Source of the DNA: Glycine soja
Taxonomy: Eukaryota > Streptophyta > Magnoliopsida > Fabales > Fabaceae
Direction: 5' to 3'
Assembly (NCBI RefSeq): GCF_004193775.1
Contig: NC_041004.1
Coordinates: 3,610,718 to 3,674,717, forward strand
DNA: 64,000 nt
This document shows positions 46,587-57,942 of this stretch, piece by piece. The notes beneath the pieces are model-generated. The model saw only the letters and a list, made by a program, of their open reading frames with translations, was not told the origin of the DNA and searched no databases. The first letter of the stretch is position 1. Each line of letters opens with the position of its first letter. The translations under genes and the position numbers were made by a program.

Positions 46587-49500
46587 TAGACATAAAAAAA
46601 TATTTTAGGTCATTCATCTCTACAATCCAACTAAAAATTTAATACTATTATTTTTAACCTTACTTTTTAGCTTGATTTTAGATATGAAGGCCCCAAACAT
46701 TTGACTATGGCTACTAACAATAAATAGACATGCATTGGAAAGTTATTCACCATGTTGGTGATGTTGTTAGTTTCTTCTTAAAGTTAAAGGTATATTACAT
46801 AATTATAGCTGATAAAAAAACATAGTTAGAGAAATTATTACAAGTACAAAACACAAAATAGTTAGTTGATACTTTATTAGGAAATGCAACTTGTATTTTG
46901 TACATGTATTTATTTCTATAATTATGTAGTATATGTATATCTTATGACACTAACATCATCTCTAACGTTGTGAAAAACTTAGTAATGCATGTCTATTTAT
47001 TGTCTGTTTTTAATTTTTTTAATTTGAATTTAAACCCACACATATTGTTTTTGTTTGTTTGAAAGAGGGTAGTTGAATATGAAAGTGTAGTACTTGTGGT
47101 ATTATGCAGATAGAAATTGTTTAAGTAGTTGCATTAAGTTATTTAAAAAATATGCACGAGTCGTGTCAAAGGTATAAATATTTTTATTTTATTATTATAA
47201 TAACAATATTTTACTATGAGTAATTTTTATCATGTTTATTTTATAATATTGTTTTACTAATTTTAAATTTTCAATGTTATACTGTTACTGTAAAATCTTT
47301 TTATATATTTCTTAATACTATATTACTAGTTTATTATTTTTTTTGCTTTTTATTTATTAGTATTTTTGTCATTCATTATTAGTGTTATTTTTTTATTACA
47401 TTACATTTATTTGAAAGATTGTAATAATAATATAAATATATTTTTTATATACAAATATTAATAAATTTTTTATTATTATTTTAAATATATTATGATAATT
47501 TAAATATTTATTGTAATATTATTTTATTGATAGAGTTTAATATCTATGCACTGATAATACAAGCTAATTTTATACTGTTATCTAATTACAAATTATCTTT
47601 TGAATTAGTTTAAGATAATTATTTTAAAAGTCAATAAACTTACCATATATGATGAGTTGTGATTGGATGACTTCTAACAAAATTTATATTATCCATGCAT
47701 AACCTTTTTTCTCACACTAGTGTTAAGAGATAATTACTTTTCTGTTTTACATAGTTTGAATTTTAAGACTAATTAGTCTTAATTTAAATTTAATTCCTAA
47801 ACTTTTAACTTTCACATATTCTACAATAAAAAATTATTATTATTATGTGTACTTTAATTTTTAATATTGTTTTCTATATTTTAGATTTTAGACTACTATA
47901 TTATTATTGAAGTTTTATTTATTTTTACTTTTCTTAACATTATAGTATTAATATACTATACTTTATTACTGTTGTTTATATTTATTATTAATATTATTTT
48001 TATTTGATTTATGTTTATATAAAGATTATAATATTTATATTTACATTATGCGTAATTTGTAGTGACTAAACCATCGGAATTTCCTTAAAAATAACCCAAC
48101 GGAATTATGGCCTTAACTATCTATGATTTGAAATGGATAAAACAGGAGTTGGATTATGAAAGTATGGACAATAATGAGATATTTTTATTTTAACTTAAAT
48201 TTGTATAATTACAAAATAACCATTCTTTTTTTAGGGACAAAATAACCATTCTTAAAATTTGGTTAAAATAAGGATAGGGTAATGCATCCACGCACAACTG
48301 TTAATAAAATCTAAAGACACAACAAAGTTTTTCCAAAATATAATTATCACAAATATTCAACTTTCAATGTTTCATCCACAAATACTTGATAAACAATTTA
48401 TAGAATCTCATTTCATTAAAGACATCCTCCTCAAGAAATTAGCATCAGCATGTATGGTAAATCTAATGTCTTTTATAAAAACTAATTAAAAGTCATATTT
48501 ACCATAATTTATTATTGGACTCTTAATTAACATGAATTTTGTTTAAATAAAAGATAAACTCACGATATTTTATTTTTTTTACAATAATATACTTACCCAT
48601 TACCATAGTTAAAACATTGTAAAGCATATATTGCTTTTACAAGGTTAAACTTAATCGACTTAATTTTTTTCGTCTATAATTTAGTTTTTTTCATTTTTGT
48701 TCCTTTTTTGTTTTGATATTTGAAAAATGCATTTTTTCATCTTTAAAACATTTTAGATAATATTTTGAATGATAAAAAAAGTTTTAAATGGTGAAAAATA
48801 TATTTTACAAAGATTAACATGAATTTTTGTTACAGGAACAAAGATGAAAAAAAAATACTAAATTATATAAAAATATATATTTAAGTCAACTTAATTTAAG
48901 TAATTTTACACATTTTTTCCAATATCTTCAATTAAATGGTGAAAGAGATTACCAACTTTGAGCATACTACTCATTCCATTTGTGACAAAATTACATGACT
49001 GGAAAATAGACATTGAGTAAAAGGAAACAGAATTTATATATGGATGATGTTTATATTTTAAAAGACGTTATCAACAGAAAGAACAAAATTGAAAAACAAA
49101 TTTAATTTATATATGGATGAGGTTTATATTTTTTATATTAAAATATCGTTCATTTCTATTAATTTTAAAGTATAATTTTAAAAAATTATATTTTATTTAT
49201 GTTAAGTTAATCCATATTTATATTTATCAATCACATGAGTAATTATATTATATTAGGATAAATTTATTTGGGTGATTAATTTTTTTATAATCTTTCACTT
49301 TTTATACCAAAAGATTATAAGATATTTATATTTAAATTTAATATACAACTTTTATAGGAATGATGATTAAGTTTATTTTATATTGAAATATTTTTTTTAA
49401 AAAAATTTAACAGTATAAAAAATTATATTTTTAAAATAATATATACTATTTATATTTATATTTATATTCATGGATTGCACAAGTAATCTTATTATGACTA

Positions 49501-50509
49501 ATCGTTTAGGTAATTATTCTTTTTTATTATCATAGACTTTTTAAAGTTAAGAGAGTCTTCCGTTATATAAATGAATGAAAAAGTATCCTAAAAAATTTAT
49601 TAGCAAAAATCTGCAAACTTAAAAAGTAATATTTTTTTTATACAAAAGTAGTAATTGTGAGAGTAACTATAAGATAAATATATTTAAATATTTTTTTATC
49701 TATCCAAAATTTTATATGTGCTAAAAAAATATGAGAACTTTACAAGATAGGTATTAAGTTTACTTAATGAGATTTTGTGTTCAAATATATAAATTTAGAT
49801 ATTTAATTATGACTAAAATAGTCAAGTAAACATTATTATATTTTTTAGCATACTCCTATGTCTATTTTTATAGTTAAATAAAAAAACTCAAATTCTTTGT
49901 TTACTCTTTACATCCCTCAAAAAATTAGTATTGACTAAAAGAAAAAAGGCGTCACATTATCAGCATAATGAACAAAATTGAAAAGCAGTTATTGACACAA
50001 AAGGAACATGATATATTTTTAAAGTCGAAAGTTGTTGATCCAAAGGAACAAAATAATTAAAAAGTCAAAAGTTATTGACAGAACAGAGCAGAATTTGCAA
50101 ATGGGGGGGCTTATATAATCAATGATATAGTGCTTAAAAAAACATAAACAATGATATAGAAATAAAAAGTTTCTAGACGACTTTCGGGAAATAGGGAGGA
50201 AACAGCCACTTGTTACTTTTCTTCCCCCTTTCCACTCTCTAAAACAACCACATCATGCATTCATGATGATGCTATTGACTAATTTGGAGGACAAGTACTA
50301 TGCTGAAGAAATGGAATTAAAAAGGCAACCATTTGTATACAAATTAGAGAAAACAAAGTAAGGCCAGAGATAAACCTGATCTAATCTTAATATATATTGA
50401 AATGTTATCCTTTTCAAAAAAATAATATTGAAATGTTATACTAATAAAATCATTTAAATATATAATTTTAATTGTGGTGTTTTCCAAATTTCACATTTTA
50501 GTAACACTT
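46587..50509. other. AT-rich intergenic DNA, about 3.9 kb
   Basis: No gene recognised. A direct repeat (AATTTATATATGGATGA, then GTTTATATTTT) occurs near 49029 and 49102. Confidence 0.6.
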
Positions 50510-50727
50510 TTTTTTTTATCAAACTAGATAATTTTGTAAAATTATATATTAAATTAGATAGTTTTAGAATCTATTTATCAAAATAAGTGATTTTGACTTT
50601 TGACCATAATTATAATTTACCAAAATAGATGATTTTGAGTCAAAATTACCTATATTGAGAAATTATAACTAAAATTATCTAATTTGATATATAATTTTAC
50701 AAAATCATTTAGTTTGATAAAAAAAAT
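50510..50727. mobile_element. MITE-like hairpin (about 218 bp)
   Basis: The left arm TTTATCAAACTAGATAATTT at about 50516 is matched by the right arm on the other strand (TTTATCAAACTAAATGATTT from about 50722). Pairing continues through TGTAAAATTATATATTAAATTAGA on the left with few mismatches and reaches a central region near 50610. AT-rich, non-coding. Probably a MITE; a foldback small-RNA precursor is the alternative. Confidence 0.65.
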
Positions 50728-52814
50728 CTCTTCACAAAGAGATAGGATAGAGTGGACTTCACTTTCAAGGGAAGGAAAGGGAATGGAGGGGAAAACACCT
50801 GCAAATTAGCATTTTAAGAGGAATTAGTATTTTTTTTGCTAAACTATTTTGTTTTCAAAATTACCATTTACAAAAATTAACTACTACGTTTGTATTTTAT
50901 AAGTATGACTTCCCTTAAAAATAATAGGAAGTTATCTATAATTATTAATAAAAACAATTATCTCATTTGATGTATATATTTATTATTTCTAATTTACCCT
51001 TTAACTATTTTTAAAAATCACTCATCACCTTAAGTGTTAATTATTGGGTAAGTGTACCAAAATGTTCAAATAGTAAAGACTCAAAAGTTTCAATATCGAT
51101 TTTCACAGGGACCTTGTTTTGTACTTGTGTTAGATAATTTCCAATATATAAAAATAGAAGATGAAACGAGGCATAAAAGATGAGTTTAAAAGAACATGAT
51201 ATAAAATAATAGCTATTAATAGAAAACAAAAGAAATAATAGGGAATTCAATGAGATGAGAATGTTAGAACCTAACATGTCTTATTTGTCTAAGATGTATT
51301 ATTTTATATTTTTCTCTACCAATTAGGTGAATTTTTCCTACCCACATTTATTAGAATACTTGCCCCTAATGTCTTACGATGACAAACCTATTTTATCTAT
51401 TTATCTCCCAAATGCCTTTGCAAAGACTCAATAGATAAAACGCATGAAATCCTAATTCTAGATGTTTGCTTTGATGTATGAGCATAATGCAATCACTTTA
51501 TGTCTAACAATAATTTTATTAAGATATTCTTTCCTTTTAATTCTATTAGAACGACTAATCCCTAAAAAGGATGCATGTAAGACCTTCTTTATATTTTTAT
51601 TAAGGATTATCCTCTGTCGAGCACCTAACCCCTACAAATAATGCAAGGATGAATGATACATGAAATTAAAATAAGAAAAAATAATAGGAAAGAAAACAAC
51701 TGTTTACATTGATTGATATGAAACATACAATACATCTTTTGACTTTTTAGGCCTGTCAAGCCCTAACTAAGGGTGTAGCCTCTCATAGCCATAAGAGATC
51801 TTACACTTGAAAAGGGGTATAGAAACTGATGGAAGAGAAGGGATGAAAAAAGGGGATAGAAAATAATGGAAGAGAAGAAAGAATTCCCAAAGGGAAAGTT
51901 CTCAAGCTTTAGGTGTGTATTAGAGTGATCTGATACTCGGTGTGTCTTTTCTCCTTGACTTGATCCTCTTTTTATAGTTGTTGGAGTGGACTTGGACCTG
52001 CATACTCGTGCTAAGCCTGTGCTGCTCACTTGGCGCGGGTACCTGTATTCGCGCTTAGCGCATCTCTTCTCGCTTAGCGCTGGTACGTGTTTTTGTGCTG
52101 AGTGTGTCTTAGGTTGGGTCTGATGCCAAAATCTTCCTTGTCATATTTTTGCTCTTTTTTGCATCTTTTTGACTTTTAATCCATGATTTTCATATTTGTA
52201 AGTCATAAATAGAAAAAACATCAATTCTTAACAATTAAACACAAATAACTGTTAAATAAATATTTTTAAGATTATTTTCATTATAAAAAACAACTCATAT
52301 TTAGCCATCATTATTAAGCCTCTTCTTTTACATGGGTGTAAAAAAAATTTATCGATTTAAAAATCTTATATTGTTATTATGTAACTGCCTTCTACACAAG
52401 GCACGTGAACTCCTGATATGCAACTGCACCTTCTACAACATGGTCTTTCATGTTTTTTTTGCTTCCGTTCCACAAAAAAACATTGTTATATGCAGTCCCA
52501 AAGTATCCCATTCTAGCATTCTCAACCCCTTTCTAATTATATTGTTTACAAGGTTGTCGCCATTGGAACAAACTAGTTGTTAACCATGCTGACATAGCTG
52601 AGAGTATAAAAGTAAATATCTTAACATTTCATTCTCAGTTTTTCTCAGGCACTTTTGTTATAAATTTTTCCCCAAAATTTTGCTTGAAAAACTTTCTACC
52701 ATTTTCAAAATTCATCATGATTAATGTTAATTTAATGTTGTGTCTTTCCTGTAATGTTCCGTAGACTTATTTAAATCTCCATTTTCTAATCAAGAAAGAA
52801 AATTTAATGGAAGA
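50728..52814. other. Intergenic DNA with probable retrotransposon relics
   Basis: Around 51040-51130 the text GGGTAAGTGTACCAAAATG followed by ATCGATTTTCACAGGGAC resembles a stretch found in many legume gypsy relics. Around 52020-52085 repeated CGCTTAGCGC motifs occur, again common in soybean repeats. No LTR pair or reading frame could be assembled. Low-confidence relics only. Confidence 0.35.
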
Positions 52815-52819
52815 CAATA
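52815..52819. other. Target-site duplication, left copy (CAATA)
   Basis: CAATA directly precedes the 5' LTR and is repeated exactly after the 3' LTR at 57938-57942, as expected for gypsy integration. Confidence 0.9.
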
Positions 52820-53205
52820 TGTTACGAGAAAGAATACTGAGGGGGTACCGTTAGCAAGGGAGGTGCACGTAGAAACAAAAACAGGACCACTCAAGGTGAG
52901 GTCCACTCCAGCATATTTGAAGGAGTACAAAAGAAGCCATGCAGAGTGGGGTGCATAGCTGGTGCGATGAACGTAGGTTAGCCTCAGTGATATTAGAGGG
53001 TAAGAATGAAAAAGGGAATCTTTCTGTTAAAGCTTTTGTTAGTTGTTTAGCTTCTGTTAGTTATGTTAGAAGGTGTCCAAAAGCTTCTAACCACCTATAA
53101 ATACCATGTAAATAAGCAGTTGAAGGCATGAATAAAATGTGTTACGTTCCTCTTCTTTCTCTCGCTTTCTGGAGGTTTCTTGGGCCACGAATACCAAGTA
53201 TAACA
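52820..53205 (+). repeat. 5' LTR (386 bp)
   Basis: Runs from TGTTACGAGAAAG to GTATAACA, so it has TGTTA...TAACA ends. Contains a TATA box (TATAAATA, 53096-53103) and an AATAAA signal (53131-53136). Compared with the 3' LTR I count about 19 substitutions, a 32-bp stretch absent from the 3' copy and one single-base difference. The LTR includes the last codons of the pol frame, so its first 140 bases resemble coding sequence. Confidence 0.92.
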
Positions 53206-53227
53206 GTGGTGCTTTCATTGATCATCA

Positions 53228-54186
53228 ATGGCGGACTCAACGCGCTCCAAAGCATCAGTGATCGTCTTGAGGATGCAATTGCAAAACTCACCGCTTCACA
53301 ACTCACCATGAATTTGAAGATTGATGATCTTCTCCACCGAATGTCGCAACTCGAAGCGAATCAGCAAAAATCGCAGATGCCATTGTCTTCGTCAGCGGGA
53401 TAAATGCCACCGTCACACAGTCCACTACACTGTATGAAGCTTGACATTCCGAGATTTGATGGTTCCGATACAACTGGCAAGATCTTCAAAATCACGCAAT
53501 TTTTCGAGTATCATTCGACGCCGGATCAAGAGAGGTTAATGATAGCTTCCTTCTACATGGAGGGACCAGCACTTGCATGGTTCCAGTGGATGCATCGTAA
53601 TGCGCAGTTGTCATCGTGGTCAGCCTTCCTTTACGCTCTTCATTCGCGCTTTGCTACGACGATGTATGAAGATCCTACGGGATTACTTTGCAAACTTTAG
53701 CAGCGTTCGTTGGTGACGACGTACCTCTCGGAGTTTGAATCCCTAGCGAATATGATAGTTGGTTTACTAGTGCCATTTGTACTAAGCTGTTTTATCTCGG
53801 GATTGAGTCCGTCTATTTGCAGAGAAGTGCAGGTGTTACAACCTATTTCTTTAGCTCAGGCAGTGTCGTACACAAGATTGCAGGAGGAAAAGCTCCTTGA
53901 TGCTCGCCGGCCTTCATCGTATCGCACACCAACTTCCATGGCAGGATCCACCACTACACGTTCTTCATCCACCAATGCTACACCATCTCTGCTACCAACT
54001 CCGATATGGACTTCAACATCCATTCCCTTTAAACGATTAACACCAGAGGAATTGGCAATTTTCCGAGAAAAGGGGCTATGTTTTCATTGTGATGAGAAAT
54101 TCTCTCGATGTTACAAGTGCGCATCCTCCTTGTTTTTGCTAGTCATGGAAGACGAGGAATCTATGGTGGAAGTAGATCAATTGTGA
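53228..54186 (+). pseudogene. gag region of the chromovirus
   Basis: An ATG at 53228 starts in a different frame from the gag body, so the start is separated by a small indel. The body (SDRLEDAIAKLTASQL, LDIPRFDGSDTTGKIFKITQ, MEGPALAWFQWMHRN) is the retrotransposon gag capsid domain. In-frame stops lie at 53401-53403 (TAA), 53698-53700 (TAG) and 54184-54186 (TGA). The zinc knuckle (CFHCDEKFSRCYKC) has Tyr where the CCHC motif needs His, and Cys in place of the Gly before it. The capsid would package element RNA; this copy cannot make it in full. Confidence 0.82.
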
Positions 54187-54198
54187 GATGTTTCATCC

Positions 54199-57100
54199 AT
54201 GCCAGAGTTACTACCGAAATCACCACCGGCACAGCTGAGCCTGCACGCGTTATCCGGTCATCTAGCACCGGAAACATTACGCCTGAAAGGCTTTATCAAC
54301 GATCGCCCTATTAGTATTTTGATAGATGGGGGCAGTACACACAATTTCCTCCATAATCGCGTGGTATTGAACCTTGGATTAAAGCAAATAGAAATAATGC
54401 CACTTCGCGTCACGGTGGGAAATGGTGAGGAGATTCGCTATCATCAGTTGTGCACGGCCGTACAGGTCCATATTCAACAGCACTCTTTCACCATTGATTT
54501 CCACGTGTTACCCTTGTGTAGGGTTGACGTAGTACCAGGGGTGCAATGGCTGAAAACCCTTGGACCAGTCTTAACAGACTACGATGCATTAACGATGAAG
54601 TTCATCGCTGGTGGCAAACTAATTGAGTTACAGGGGGATCGCGAGAAGGAAGTAGAGCAGGTGTCACCTTCTCAGTTACGCCGATTTGTACACACAAACC
54701 CTACTAGCACTTTTTATCACATTCGTGTTGAATCAGCAGCCAAACTTACTCCTCAAACGACCCACCCCTTACCTGAAATCGATACTTTAATAACCAAATA
54801 TGCTTCCCTCTTCCAACCCCTCATGAACCTGCCACCATTACGCCCAACAGACCACACCATCAACTTATTGCCAAACTTAACTCTGGTGAATGTTAGGCCT
54901 TACAAGTACCCCTATTTTCAAAAGAAAGAAATAGAAGAACAGGTAGCTACCATGCTTGCGAGAGGGTTTATACAACCTAGTTCGAGCCCATTTTCTTCAC
55001 CAGTTTTATTGGTAAAGAAGAAAGGTGGTTCATGGCGATTTTGTGTGGACTATAGAGTCCTCAATGCCATAACGATGCGTGATCGTTTTCCCATTCCTAC
55101 GGTGGACGAGTTGCTCGACGAACTGGGAGGGGCGCAGTGGTTCTCTAAACTGGATTTGATGCAGGGATATCATCAAATATTGATGAACACAACCGATATT
55201 AGTAAGACGACATTTCGTACTCATCAAGGGCACTGCGAGTTTTGAGTGATGCCCTTTGGATTGTGCAATACTCCTTCCTTTTTTCAAGCCACGATGAACC
55301 AGTTGTTTCAACCATACTTAAGAACATACATCATTGTCTTTTTTGATGACATTCTGATATATAGCAAAACCATTCATGATCACCTTCTCCATTTGGAGAC
55401 AACTTTTCAGGTGTTGATGGCGGGACAATTCTCCCTTAAGCTCTCGAAATGTACCTTCGCACAACAGCAGTTAGAATATCTCGGGCACATGGTAACTGGT
55501 AATGGGGTCACACCGGTACCGGAGAAAGTACAGGTTATATAGCAGTGGCCAACACCTTGCACCCCACGAGCTCTGAGAGGATTTCTCGGCCTCGCAGGGT
55601 TTTATCGAAGGTTTATCCGAGGGTATGCAGCCTTGGTAGCACCACTCACAAAGCTTTTGTGCCATTGGCAGTTTAGTTGGAACCAGGAGGCTGATGATGC
55701 ATTTCAAAATCTCAAGAATGCCTTCACGGCGACACTAGTTCTGGCGTTACTTGATTTCAGTGCACCATTTATGGTTGAAACAGATGCATCAGGTTCGGGT
55801 ATGGGGGCGGTTCTGACGCAGGGAGGCCATCCTCTGGCTTACTTCAGTAAGCAATTTTGCCCTAAATTACTGAACTTTTCTACATACGTTTGTGAGTTAG
55901 CAGCAATCACGACAGCGGTCCGGAAGTGGTGCCAGTACTTACTGGGGCACCACTTCATAATATTAACGGATCATCGCAGCTTATGTGAACTCATGAACCA
56001 AGCCATTCAAACACCAGAGCAGCATCGATATCTAGCCCTCCTGCTAGGATTCGGCTATACAATTCAGTACCGAGTAGGGAGGTCCAACGTGGTGGCTGAC
56101 GCGTTATCACGAGTCATGGAAGGCCAAGCTGCCTTTCTTTATCTCTTATCTATGCCACAATTTGTCTTCCTCGACGATCTTCGTAAGGAACTAGCTTCTC
56201 TTGCGACATTCCTAGACCTACATGATCGAATTCAAGAGGATCCTGTGGCATACACGGATTATACGCTGACTGAAGGGCTCATCCTACACAGAGGAGGCAT
56301 TTGGCTTCCCTCTAACTCTTCCTTCATCAAGCTTTTACTAGAAGAGTTCCACCAATCTCCTACGGGTGGCCATATGGGAGTGCAGAAGACTCTACATCGC
56401 CTGCAAGATAACTTCATATGGCCTTCGATCAAAGAAGATACTCGAAATTTTATCGCGGGTTGCGTGACATGTCAACACACCAAATATGATAACCGCAAAC
56501 CAGCATGGCTTCTTTTCCTTCTTCCGATTCCGACGCGACTGTGGGAAGACCTATCCATGGACTTCATCACTGGTCTTCCAGCGTATCGCGACAGCACGTG
56601 CATTTTTGTGGTGGTTGATCGATTCTTGAAGGGACTGCATTTAGGCATGCTACCTACTCAACACACTGCACATATGGTGGCTCTTCTGTTTGTGGACATG
56701 GTGGGGCGACTCCATGGCATGCCCAAGAGCATTGTTTCGGATCGGGATCCATTGTTTATCAGCAAGTTCTGGAGAGAACTTTTCACGTTGAGTGGCACGA
56801 AGCTTCGCTTAAGTTCCTCGTATCACCCACAGTCCGACGAGCAAACAAAGGTAGCAAATCGCATCGTGGAACAATATTTACGAGCTTTCATGCATGAGAA
56901 ACCATCGACGTGGGGGAGTTACTTACCTTGGGCCGAGTGGTCCTATAATACATCATGCCACTCCACCACGGGTATGACACCTTTCGAAATTACTTTTGGC
57001 CAGAAACCTCTCACCTATCCTCAATACATTTTCGGCACCTCCAACGTAGAAGCAGTGGATGAGATACTGAGTCAACGCGAAGTTGTTTTTGAGATGTTGC

Positions 57101-57723
57101 TTCGCAAGTTACTCAAGACTCAGTCCCGTATGAAAGCTAACGCTGATCGTCACCGTCGTGACCAGGAACTCAGACCACAGAGACAGATATCAGTGACTGG
57201 CACCACTTATTCGAAACTGGGTAAACGATACTATGGCCATTTTCAAGTCACTGAGTGCATGGGTAAGGTAGCCTACAAATTGCAACTCCCGGAGTACTCG
57301 CGCATCCATCCCGTCTTTCATGTTTCTCTTCTCAAACCTTATATTGCGACGACCGCCGCTCCCACCGCCGTGGATCTTCCACCTCTAACTTCCGACAATC
57401 ATCCGATTGTCACACCTCTGGCCATTGTGGCGTCTAAGGTCATTCCATCTGAGGCCGGACCTAAACATATGGTGCTGGTTCAGTGGCGGGGGTTACCACC
57501 AGAGGAGACCTCATGGGAGGAATGGTTTGCTTTGAAGATTCTTCACCACCTTGAGGATAAGGTGTTGCTCGAAGGGCACGGGAGTGTTACGAGAAAGAAT
57601 ACTGAGGGGGTCCCGTTAGCAAGGGAGGTGCAGGTAGAAACAAGAACAAGACCACTCAGGGGGAGGTCCACTCCAGCATATTTGAAGGAGTACGAAAGAA
57701 GCCATGCAGAGTGGGGCGCGTAG
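54199..57723 (+). pseudogene. pol region: protease, RT, RNase H, integrase, chromodomain
   Basis: Continuous in frame with gag; stops at 55243-55245 (TGA) and 55540-55542 (TAG). Protease motif ILIDGGSTHNF near 54315-54350. Reverse transcriptase from FCVDYRVLNAIT through KLDLMQGYHQILM to FFDDILIYS at about 55340, with the catalytic Asp pair intact. RNase H: VETDASGSGMGAVLTQGG. Integrase: zinc-binding His/Cys region (HQSPTGGHMGV, CVTCQHTK), first Asp in MDFITGLP, second in SDRDPLF; the third catalytic position (usually Glu) is Lys, in DEQTKVANR. Chromodomain: VLVQWRGLPPEETSWEEW (about 57475-57530). The frame continues 139 bp into the 3' LTR before stopping at 57721-57723, so the C-terminus is LTR-encoded. 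Confidence 0.88.
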
Positions 57724-57937
57724 CTGGTGCGGTGAGCGTAGGTTAGCCTCAGTGATATTAGAGGGTGAGAATGAAAAGGGAATCTTTCTGTTAAAGCTTT
57801 TGTTAGTTGTTCAACTTCTGTTAGTTTTGTTAGAAGGTGTCCAGAAGCTTCTAACCACCTATAAATACCATGTAAATAAGCAGTTGAAGGCATGAATAAA
57901 ATACGTTACGTTCTTCTTCTTTCTACCAAGTATAACA
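57585..57937 (+). repeat. 3' LTR (353 bp)
   Basis: TGTTACGAG to GTATAACA. It lacks 32 bases near its 3' end that are present in the 5' LTR (after CTTCTTTCT). Otherwise it matches the 5' copy at roughly 95 per cent by eye. Contains the same TATA and AATAAA signals. Confidence 0.92.
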
Positions 57938-57942
57938 CAATA
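57938..57942. other. Target-site duplication, right copy (CAATA)
   Basis: Exact repeat of the five bases before the 5' LTR. Confidence 0.9.

Larger units (their letters stand above)
52820..57937 (+). mobile_element. Complete, inactivated Ty3/gypsy chromovirus (Reina-like)
   Basis: Length 5118 bp with two LTRs and a perfect CAATA duplication. Order of domains is gag, protease, reverse transcriptase, RNase H, integrase, chromodomain, the Ty3/gypsy order. The small size, short LTRs, single gag-pol frame and C-terminal chromodomain point to the Reina-type chromovirus clade (inference from structure). The primer-binding region after the 5' LTR (GTGGTGCTTTCATTG) is not the usual initiator-Met type and was not assigned. 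The same frame runs from about 53.2 to 57.72 kb and is broken only by stop codons. With substitutions in active-site positions as well, the copy cannot move by its own proteins. Confidence 0.92.
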
